A stretch of 10,775 nt of DNA from Actinomycetota bacterium. GTDB taxonomy: Bacteria; Actinomycetota; Thermoleophilia; Gaiellales; Gaiellaceae. Both the position numbers and the translations under genes were made by a program. The notes under the pieces were generated by a model that made no database searches, was not told the DNA's origin, and saw nothing but the letters and a program-made list of their open reading frames with translations. The DNA is taken from positions 1 through 10,775 of the forward strand of contig JACCVK010000322.1 of assembly GCA_013698195.1 (NCBI GenBank), read 5' to 3'. Below, one piece after another: positions 5,829 through 10,775 of the stretch; position 1 is the stretch's first letter, and every line of letters begins with the position of its first letter.

Positions 5829-7343
5829 TCAGTCGTCTTCCTCACCGCTCTTACCTCCGCCTCCGCCGCAGGTCTTGCGGGCTTCGCGGCGAAGCCGATC
5901 GATCTCTTTGCGCTGCCCCTGGACCGCTTCCGACCGGTCGAGCAGCGCCAGAACCCCGTCGCAGCTGCCGAGGGCGAAGCGCGTGAATGCGAGGTTGTAG
6001 CTCGCGTACGCCTCCGCCAGCGTGGCGGAGCCCGCAAGTCCCGCCACCGCCTGCTTGAGGAGCGGAAGCGCGCCGGAATAGTCGCCGTCCTGCATAAGCG
6101 AAAAGCCTTCGTTCGCGAGCGCCTCGGAGTCGCCCGTCGGTGGCGGCGGAGGAGGAGGCGGTGGCGGGGGAGGCTCGGGTGCGGGCGGTGGTGGCGGCTC
6201 GGGTGCGGGCGGTGGTGGCGGCTCGGGCGCAGGCGGTGGGGGCTCCGGTGCCGGTGGAGGCGGTTCTGTCGTCTGGGTAACGGTATTTGTCGTCGACCCG
6301 CGCTCCGGGTCGTCGCCGAGGGCCGCGATCACGGCGGCGCTCACGATCCCAGCGGCGAGGACACCCAGCGCGCCCAACGCGTAGGGCAACGAGCGGCGCC
6401 TGCCGCGGTCGTGCGTTCTCGCAAGAGGTGCCGGTGGCGAGGCGGCAGGCCTGGGGCGAGCAGGCGGCACACGCACAGGGGGCTGGATGAGCGTCGTCGT
6501 CGTGTCGGCCGTGAATGCGTCGCGGAGGTCGTCAGCGAGCTCACGCGCGGTTCCGGGGCGCTTCTCCGGCTCCTTCGCGAGCGCGCGCTCGAGCACTGCG
6601 TCGACGCTCGCCGGAAGCTTCGGGTCAAGCCCCGCAGCGCTTGGCACGTCGGCATTCACATGTGCGAACGCCTCGGTCACGGGAGTCTCCGCAGCGAACG
6701 GGCGCTTCCCGGCGAGCAGCTCGAACGCCACGACGCCGAGGGCGTAGCGGTCGGAGGCCGCCGTTGCCGGCTCCCCCCGCGCCTGCTCCGGCGAGAGATA
6801 CCCCGCCGTGCCGAGCACCGTGCCAGGGAGCGTGAGCGTGTCGAGTCCGGCTGCGGAAGCGATTCCGAAGTCGCTCACATGGACGCTGTCCGCGCTGTTC
6901 AGGAGGAGGTTGGCCGGCTTCACATCCCGGTGCACGATCTCCCGCGCGTGTGCCGCGTCGAGGGCGTCCGCCGCCTCTGTCAACCAGTCGAGAGCGAGCT
7001 CCGGTGAGATCGAGCCTGTTCTGAGACGGTCGTGGACGGAGCCGCCCTCGAGAAACTCCATGACGATGAACGGCCGGCCCTCGTGCTCGCCGACGTCGAA
7101 GACCGTCACCACATGCCGGTGACCCGAAAGCTGCGCGGCGGCAAGGGCCTCGCGCTTGAAGCGTGTGCGCACTTCGTCCGAGCGCGCATGACGCTCGGCG
7201 AGCATCTTGACCGCGACCGTACGGCCGAGTACCGAGTCCGTCGCTCGGTAGACCTCGCCCATCCCGCCGGTCGCAACGCGCGTGGGCGAGACATATCTGG
7301 AGGGAAGTGCGCCAGTTGCGATTCGGCCGGTGATATCTGTCAT
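5829..7343 (-). CDS. transmembrane PknB-type Ser/Thr protein kinase with proline-rich stalk and TPR-like sensor domain
   Basis: This 504-residue membrane protein phosphorylates Ser/Thr residues and probably senses something outside the cell. The cytoplasmic kinase domain spans about residues 17-280: glycine loop VATGGMGEVY (23-32), Lys46 in VAVKML, helix-C Glu65, catalytic HRDVKPAN (138-145), DFG (158-160) and SPEQA (184-188). Thr169 and Thr171 sit where PknB autophosphorylates. The first Gly of the glycine loop is Ala24. A juxtamembrane Pro/Arg-rich linker leads to one membrane helix (about 319-343). Outside is a Pro-rich stalk (361-402; PEPPPPA-type units) and a TPR-like domain (about 406-490) with LANEGFSLMQDGDYSGALPLLKQAV. 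Cys461 and Cys492 may pair. The tail is Gly-rich then acidic. PASTA repeats, common in this family, are absent. It lies 40 bases downstream of the racemase gene in the same direction. Confidence 0.93.
   Translation of the reverse strand: MTDITGRIATGALPSRYVSPTRVATGGMGEVYRATDSVLGRTVAVKMLAERHARSDEVRTRFKREALAAAQLSGHRHVVTVFDVGEHEGRPFIVMEFLEGGSVHDRLRTGSISPELALDWLTEAADALDAAHAREIVHRDVKPANLLLNSADSVHVSDFGIASAAGLDTLTLPGTVLGTAGYLSPEQARGEPATAASDRYALGVVAFELLAGKRPFAAETPVTEAFAHVNADVPSAAGLDPKLPASVDAVLERALAKEPEKRPGTARELADDLRDAFTADTTTTLIQPPVRVPPARPRPAASPPAPLARTHDRGRRRSLPYALGALGVLAAGIVSAAVIAALGDDPERGSTTNTVTQTTEPPPPAPEPPPPAPEPPPPPAPEPPPPPAPEPPPPPPPPPPPPTGDSEALANEGFSLMQDGDYSGALPLLKQAVAGLAGSATLAEAYASYNLAFTRFALGSCDGVLALLDRSEAVQGQRKEIDRLRREARKTCGGGGGKSGEEDD
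6138..6263 (-). repeat. in-gene tandem repeat encoding the kinase proline-rich stalk
   Basis: Tandem units of 21-24 bases encode PEPPPPA, PEPPPPA, PEPPPPPA, PEPPPPPA and a final run of 12 prolines (kinase residues 361-402). Two units at 6172-6195 and 6196-6219 are identical at the DNA level, so the tract is likely to vary in length by slippage. The tract links the membrane helix to the external TPR-like domain and would act as a stiff spacer, possibly through the peptidoglycan. Confidence 0.85.
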
Positions 7344-7383
7344 TACCCGCTGAGCGTACGGCGGAATCGCGCGAGCGCTTCGG

Positions 7384-8370
7384 CTAGCGGAGGAGGAACC
7401 CCTCGCCGAGCGGATCGTCCGGATCGAGCTCGAAGGTGTGCTTGCCGGTGCGATAGGCGCGGCCCTCGACCTCGGTGATGACCGCGGCGCGCTCGCCGAC
7501 GCTGGTATCGCCGACGACGCGGCCTCGGAACTCCGAGCCGACGATGCTCAAGTGCCTGAGTTCCTCACCGCGCGGCAACCTGCCCGACCGGTCGAGCAGC
7601 GCGAGCCGCGCGGAGGTGCCGCTGCCGCAGGGAGAGCGGTCGACCTCGCCGTCGGCGAACACCGTGACGTTGCGCTGCGTGAGGGGGCTCGTCCCCTCTT
7701 CCTGCCAGAAGACGACTCCGTACACGTCGCGCAGCTCCGGCTCGAGCGGATGGACGATCTCGTGCTCCTCCTCGAGTGCTTGCTTGAGCTCGCGGCCGAG
7801 CTCGATCAGCCGCGGCAGCTCCCGCGGCTCGATCCGCTCCTCGAGGCAAGCGTAGAAGGCTCCGCCGAACGCGACGTCGACTTTGCGTCCCGCGACGTCG
7901 ATGCCCTCGGCCCAGACGTATGACGGCACGTTCCGAAACCGCACCGAGCGCACGCGGCCACCCTCGACCCGGGCCCACGTCTCGAGGCGTCCGGAGGGAA
8001 CGTCCACGACCACGCGGGTCTCCCCTTCCTGCTGCGGGACGATGCTCTCGTCGAGAGCCCACGTCACGAGCGCGATCGTCCCGTGCCCGCATGCGGTCGA
8101 ATAGCCAGCGTTGTGGAAAAAGACGACCCCGAGGTCCGCACCGGCATCGTTGGGCTCGACCACGAAGCAGCCGTACATGTCGGCATGTCCTCGGGGCTCG
8201 AAGACCAGGAGCCGGCGGACGTGGTCGAGGTGCTCCGGGGCGCTCCGGCGTTTGTCGAGGACCGTTCTGCCGGGCGGCTGGTCGACCCCTCCTGTGACGA
8301 TCCGGAAGGGCTCGCCGCCCGTGTGGTAGTCGACCGTGGTGATGCGGCTGAGACCTGCGGTGTCAGACAC
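7384..8370 (-). CDS. proline racemase / 4-hydroxyproline 2-epimerase family enzyme
   Basis: The 328-residue protein is a full-length member of the proline racemase superfamily, cytoplasmic cofactor-free enzymes that move a proton at the alpha carbon of proline or hydroxyproline using two cysteines. Both are present: Cys94 in NAGYSTACGHG and Cys248 in DRSPCGSGTSA. Having both favours a racemase or epimerase over trans-3-hydroxyproline dehydratase, in which the second position is Thr or Ser. The N-terminal TVDYHTGGEPFRIV and HADMYGC segments are also typical. The first motif has Ala before CGHG where Met is common, so proline itself may not be the substrate. The start GTG 8370 has no obvious ribosome binding site and lies in a duplicated 15-base unit. 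The gene is 32 bases downstream of the PaaG-like gene and 40 bases before the kinase gene. No proline or hydroxyproline catabolic partner is visible. Confidence 0.88.
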   Translation of the reverse strand: MSDTAGLSRITTVDYHTGGEPFRIVTGGVDQPPGRTVLDKRRSAPEHLDHVRRLLVFEPRGHADMYGCFVVEPNDAGADLGVVFFHNAGYSTACGHGTIALVTWALDESIVPQQEGETRVVVDVPSGRLETWARVEGGRVRSVRFRNVPSYVWAEGIDVAGRKVDVAFGGAFYACLEERIEPRELPRLIELGRELKQALEEEHEIVHPLEPELRDVYGVVFWQEEGTSPLTQRNVTVFADGEVDRSPCGSGTSARLALLDRSGRLPRGEELRHLSIVGSEFRGRVVGDTSVGERAAVITEVEGRAYRTGKHTFELDPDDPLGEGFLLR

Positions 8371-8391
8371 CAGTCAAGCAGACACCAGTCA
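8364..8391. repeat. tandem 15-bp duplication spanning the racemase start codon
   Basis: CAGACACCAGTCA occurs at 8364-8376 and again at 8379-8391, a 15-base period. On the - strand each copy contains CTG-GTG-TCT. The copy next to the gene supplies the presumed GTG start at 8370; the upstream copy gives GTG-TCT-GCT followed directly by TGA. The duplication therefore doubled the initiation region, with one copy yielding only a three-codon frame. Confidence 0.75.
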
Positions 8392-8402
8392 GCGACGTGC
8401 GC

Positions 8403-9179
8403 TCAGCGGCCCTTGAACTCGGCGGGACGCTTCTCGAGGAAAGCCTGCACTCCCTCTGCGAAGTCCTCGCTCGCCGTCGCAGCAGTCTGCAGCTCGGCCT
8501 CGAGTGAGAGCTGCTCGTCAAGGCTCGCGCCGTGAGCGTGCTCGAAGAGGCGCTTCGTCATCGCCACGGCCTGCGTCGGCAGCGTCGCGTACCAACCAGC
8601 GAGCTCTGCCGTTCGCCCTGCGAAGCCATCGTGGGGAACCACCTCCGACACGAGCCCCCAGGCGAGCGCCTCGTCCGCGCTCAGCCGGCGATTTGAGACC
8701 ATCCACTCGAACGACCTCGACCATCCGAGCAAACGGTGAATGAACCACGTGCCGCCCGAGTCGGGAACGAGACCGATGCCGACGAAGCCAGGTACGAACG
8801 CCGCCTGCGCGGACGCGATTCGCACGTCGCAGGCGCAGGCGAGCGACAGCCCCGCTCCGGCCGTTGCGCCGTTTAGCGCGGCTATAACGGGCTTCTCGAG
8901 CGCGCGGATCGAGCGGATGTTCGGGTGGTAGGTCTCTTCGAGCCGGTCCCGGATCCCTCCGTCCGGGATCTCCTGGAACTCCGTCAAGTCCTGGCCCGAG
9001 CAGAACCCGCGACCCGCACCGGTGATAACCACCGCTCGAATCTCCGGGTCTCCTGCCTCACGCAACGCCTCGGCGAGCGCGTCGTGGAGCGCACGATTGA
9101 ACGCGTTGTAGACGTCGGGCCGATTGAGCGTGATTGTGAGCACCGCCCCCTCTCGCTCCGTCAGCACCTCGCTCGGCAT
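8403..9179 (-). CDS. PaaG-like enoyl-CoA isomerase (crotonase superfamily)
   Basis: The 258-residue crotonase-fold protein most resembles PaaG, which isomerises the ring-1,2-epoxide of phenylacetyl-CoA to the oxepin before ring opening. Oxyanion-hole segments are present (GAGRGFCSGQDL at 54-65; NGATAGAGLSLACACD at 103-118). The two catalytic Glu positions of enoyl-CoA hydratases are occupied by Ser112 and Phe132, while Asp140 in GLVPDSGGTWFIHRL matches the catalytic Asp of PaaG. That pattern argues for isomerase rather than hydratase activity. The C-terminus FLEKRPAEFKGR is standard for the superfamily. ATG 9179 is preferred over the longer open frame (to 9323), which overlaps the next gene and is unconserved. 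The start follows the stop of the upstream crotonase gene by one base. The nearby paaABCD genes support a role in phenylacetate breakdown, but the substrate is inferred. Confidence 0.8.
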   Translation of the reverse strand: MPSEVLTEREGAVLTITLNRPDVYNAFNRALHDALAEALREAGDPEIRAVVITGAGRGFCSGQDLTEFQEIPDGGIRDRLEETYHPNIRSIRALEKPVIAALNGATAGAGLSLACACDVRIASAQAAFVPGFVGIGLVPDSGGTWFIHRLLGWSRSFEWMVSNRRLSADEALAWGLVSEVVPHDGFAGRTAELAGWYATLPTQAVAMTKRLFEHAHGASLDEQLSLEAELQTAATASEDFAEGVQAFLEKRPAEFKGR

Positions 9180-9180
9180 G

Positions 9181-9996
9181 TCATTCCTTCCCGCGGGCGA
9201 GGAAGCCTCGCACCGCATCCTGGGCCTCGTTGCCGAGCATCGAGAGGGACAGCCAGTCGCGCGCATGCCCGACCGTCTGATGCCAGGCGAGATCGCGCCA
9301 CACGTTGAGCTGCTGCTTCGCATAGCGGGTCGTCAGCGGAAGCTTGGCGGTGAGCTTCTCAACCCACTCGTCGACCAGTGCATCCAGCTCTCCCTCGGGC
9401 ACAGCGCGGTTGACCAGCCCCCACTCCGCCGCCTGCTCCGCCGGTATCTCCTCGCAGAGGAAGACGATCTCGCGCGCACGTCGATCGCCGACCATGAGCT
9501 GTAGCCACTGTGTGGCCCCGCCGGCCGGCACGGATCCGTGCTCGAGGCCGACGTGGCGGATGAACGCCGTGTCCACCATGAGGGCGAGATCGCACGCCAT
9601 CTGGAGCTCGTTCCCGCCGCCGACCGCGATCCCGTTGATGCGCGCGATCGTCGGTTTGCCGATCTCGCGCAAGCGGTCGTGAGCGTCCTTGAACGCACCG
9701 AACCACTTCCAGTACTCGCCTGGGCGGCCTAGGTAGTCGGCATCCCACGAGCGGAGATCCGCGCCGACACAGAACGCGCGTCCCGTCCCCGTGAGGACTG
9801 CGACGCGAATCTCGTCGTCCCAAGACACGTCTTCGCAAGCGCGCGCGAGCTCACGGAGCATCTGGAAATCGAAGGCGTTCAAGACCTCCGGCCGGTTGAG
9901 CCGGATCGTTGCGCGCGGCGGCTCCTTCTCGTAGACCACCGTCTCGAACCCGAGCTCCGAAGGCTCGACCGGGCGCGGGTGCGTCGGCTCCGGCAT
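9181..9996 (-). CDS. crotonase-superfamily protein, BadI/MenB-like
   Basis: This 271-residue protein has the crotonase fold: LNRPEVLNAFDFQML at 33-47, GTGRAFCVGADLRSWD at 70-85, and NGIAVGGGNELQMACD at 121-136. The first hydratase Glu (Glu130) is present, but the second position is Gly150 in RHVGLEHGSVPAGGATQ. This loop, together with ARE-IVFLCEEIPAEQAAEWGLVN (about 174-196), resembles naphthoate synthase (MenB) and 2-ketocyclohexanecarboxyl-CoA hydrolase (BadI) more than a standard hydratase. A carbon-carbon bond-making or -breaking step on a cyclic acyl-CoA is thus possible, but the substrate cannot be assigned. ATG 9996 directly follows the stop codon of the LysE remnant (TAGATG), and a GGAG-like stretch lies just upstream. 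Its stop lies one base before the start of the PaaG-like gene, so the two form an operon. Confidence 0.85.
   Translation of the reverse strand: MPEPTHPRPVEPSELGFETVVYEKEPPRATIRLNRPEVLNAFDFQMLRELARACEDVSWDDEIRVAVLTGTGRAFCVGADLRSWDADYLGRPGEYWKWFGAFKDAHDRLREIGKPTIARINGIAVGGGNELQMACDLALMVDTAFIRHVGLEHGSVPAGGATQWLQLMVGDRRAREIVFLCEEIPAEQAAEWGLVNRAVPEGELDALVDEWVEKLTAKLPLTTRYAKQQLNVWRDLAWHQTVGHARDWLSLSMLGNEAQDAVRGFLARGKE
9184..9191 (-). promoter_or_regulatory. ribosome binding site of the PaaG-like gene
   Basis: On the - strand GGAAGGAA lies four bases before ATG 9179 and inside the last codons of the upstream crotonase gene. It fixes the start and indicates translational coupling of the two genes. 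Confidence 0.65.
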
Positions 9997-10107
9997 CTAG
10001 TGCCGCTCCGTCGCGAGCCGAACTCCCGTCACGAGCGCCATGTCTACACCGGGGGTGACGACGAGCAGCGCAGCGACGCCGAGGAACGCGAGCGTCTGAC
10101 CGTTCAT
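9997..10107 (-). pseudogene. N-terminal remnant of a LysE/RhtB-family exporter
   Basis: A 36-codon frame from ATG 10107 to TAG 9997-9999 reads MNGQTLAFLGVAALLVVTPG, then VDMALVTGVRLATERH. The first 27 residues are the characteristic N-terminus of LysE/RhtB amino-acid exporters: a first membrane helix ending in the conserved VTPGxDM motif. An intact member has about 200 residues and five or six helices. Here the sequence departs from the family after VT and stops next to the crotonase start. The rest of the gene seems to have been lost by a deletion that joined it to the crotonase gene. A functional one-helix peptide cannot be excluded. It begins 12 bases after the EthD-like gene. Confidence 0.7.
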
Positions 10108-10119
10108 ACGCGACGCAAG

Positions 10120-10398
10120 CTACGCGATCTCGGCAAAGTGAACCTGGAACGGAATTCCCATCGCCATCGCGTCGGCGCCCGTCTGCGCGAACTCGGGGGT
10201 CTTCGCGGCTGACTTGAACGCGTCCATGTCTCGGAACTCCCACTCCGCGTAGTAGCGGAAAGCGGGGTCGCCCATGGGAGCGCCGAAGACCTTCCCGTGC
10301 CGGAAGGTCGCCCCCTCGACCTGGCGGCAAAGCCCGGCGTGCTGTTCGTAGCGCTCGGGCTCGGGCTCCGCCTCGTACACGATGAACACGCGAATCAC
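10120..10398 (-). CDS. EthD-like small protein (dimeric alpha/beta barrel)
   Basis: The 92-residue protein has the pattern of the EthD family: a first strand MIRVFIVYEAEPEPERYEQH, a central GAPMGDPAFRYYAEWEFRDMDAFKSAAKTPE segment (about 45-75) and a last strand IPFQVHFAEIA. EthD was found linked to ethyl tert-butyl ether degradation; many relatives are of unknown function, often next to catabolic genes. GTG 10398 is chosen because AAGGGAG lies five bases upstream; GTG 10413 would add five residues and overlap that site. It is the first gene of the - strand run leading to the two crotonases, and it is divergent from the DMT-type gene with 48 bases between the starts. Confidence 0.72.
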   Translation of the reverse strand: MIRVFIVYEAEPEPERYEQHAGLCRQVEGATFRHGKVFGAPMGDPAFRYYAEWEFRDMDAFKSAAKTPEFAQTGADAMAMGIPFQVHFAEIA

Positions 10399-10403
10399 GC
10401 TCG

Positions 10404-10410
10404 CTCCCTT
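10404..10410 (-). promoter_or_regulatory. ribosome binding site deciding the EthD-like start
   Basis: On the - strand AAGGGAG lies five bases before GTG 10398. It argues for that start over the upstream in-frame GTG at 10413, which would place the site inside the coding region. Confidence 0.55.
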
Positions 10411-10446
10411 CACTCGAGGACCGTGTGAGCGTATAGCGTCGCTTCG

Positions 10447-10775
10447 ATGAGCCCGACCGGACTCGCAGCGCTCCTCGCGGCCGTGGCGGGCCTCGGTGGT
10501 GCAGTCCAGATCGCGGTCCAGGGACGCCTCGGCGAGCGAGTCGGGACTCTCGAGGCGCTGGCGACCGCGAGCCTTATCGGCGCCGGGGTGGCGGTCGTCG
10601 TCCTGCTAGCCGCTCGCCGCTCGGTCGGCGGGCTCGGCGAAGCATTCGCGGCACCGAAGTGGATGCTGCTCGGCGGTGTCATGAGCGCGCTGATCATCCT
10701 CGCAATCACCGTCGCCGGTCCGCGCATCGGCATCGTCGCCACGACGGCGACCTTGATCGCGGCGCAGTTCACGCT
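10447..10775 (+). CDS. DMT-superfamily membrane protein, YdcZ/DUF606 type (partial)
   Basis: The frame from ATG 10447 is open to the window edge (109 codons seen). It encodes four hydrophobic segments: about residues 5-22, 36-56, 72-91 and 94-107. The start GLAALLAAVAGLGGAVQIAVQGRLGERVGTLEALATASLIGAG resembles the DUF606/YdcZ branch of the drug/metabolite transporter superfamily, where a small residue-rich first helix ends in a Q-x-x-x-N/Q-x-x-L pattern. The substrate is unknown. The rest of the gene lies outside the window. It is transcribed away from the EthD-like gene; the 48-base gap must hold both promoters. No clear ribosome binding site precedes the ATG. Confidence 0.75.
   Translation, partial: MSPTGLAALLAAVAGLGGAVQIAVQGRLGERVGTLEALATASLIGAGVAVVVLLAARRSVGGLGEAFAAPKWMLLGGVMSALIILAITVAGPRIGIVATTATLIAAQFT

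Noticed and set aside
6138..6263. Short tandem repeats as a CRISPR array or intergenic satellite
   Set aside because: The units encode in-frame proline-rich residues inside the intact kinase gene and have no spacers.
9180..9323. Upstream extension of the PaaG-like gene to 9323
   Set aside because: It overlaps the crotonase gene in another frame, has no homology-like pattern, and the ribosome binding site at 9184-9191 supports ATG 9179.

Overview
The window is GC-rich bacterial chromosome with tightly packed genes, many GTG starts and short or overlapping gene junctions. Gene content and protein style (phenylacetyl-CoA epoxidase genes, GYD-domain protein, PknB-type kinase, AHSA1, GFA and YcaQ-like proteins) suggest an actinobacterium, perhaps of the Thermoleophilia. 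That placement is an inference; no rRNA, tRNA or other decisive marker is present.

Region 1 (1-1537, + strand) is the tail of a phenylacetate catabolism operon: the last codons of a gene that is probably paaA, then paaB, paaC and paaD. These are the structural and maturation parts of the multicomponent oxygenase that epoxidises phenylacetyl-CoA. The genes are coupled (GTG four bases after the paaB stop; paaC/paaD overlap). The reductase gene paaE does not follow.

Region 2 (1538-3750, + strand) holds a GFA-family (glutathione-dependent formaldehyde-activating-like) zinc protein broken by two one-base frameshifts, a small GYD-domain protein with a strong ribosome binding site, and a winged-helix protein of the YcaQ/AlkZ DNA-glycosylase family with a Q-Y-D motif.

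Region 3 (3810-5807) has an AHSA1/SRPBCC protein and a degenerate metallo-beta-lactamase-fold protein on the - strand, with a small inverted repeat between them. Divergent from these is a clearly decayed MFS transporter: two Trp codons have become TGA and the middle of the protein is deleted.

Region 4 (5829-10398, - strand) is a same-direction run, read from right to left: EthD-like small protein, a 36-codon remnant of a LysE-family exporter, a BadI/MenB-like crotonase, a PaaG-like isomerase, a proline racemase/hydroxyproline epimerase family enzyme, and a transmembrane Ser/Thr kinase with a proline-rich stalk and an external TPR-like domain. The PaaG-like enzyme could act downstream of the epoxidase of region 1, linking the two ends of the window in aromatic acyl-CoA breakdown. 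At the right edge a divergent gene for a DMT/YdcZ-type (DUF606) membrane protein runs off the window.

No CRISPR array, insertion sequence, defence system or RNA gene was recognised. The less ordinary content is the cluster of decayed transport genes, the kinase-racemase-crotonase neighbourhood, a tandem duplication at the racemase start codon, and a 12-codon mini-ORF that bridges two paa genes through ATGA overlaps.
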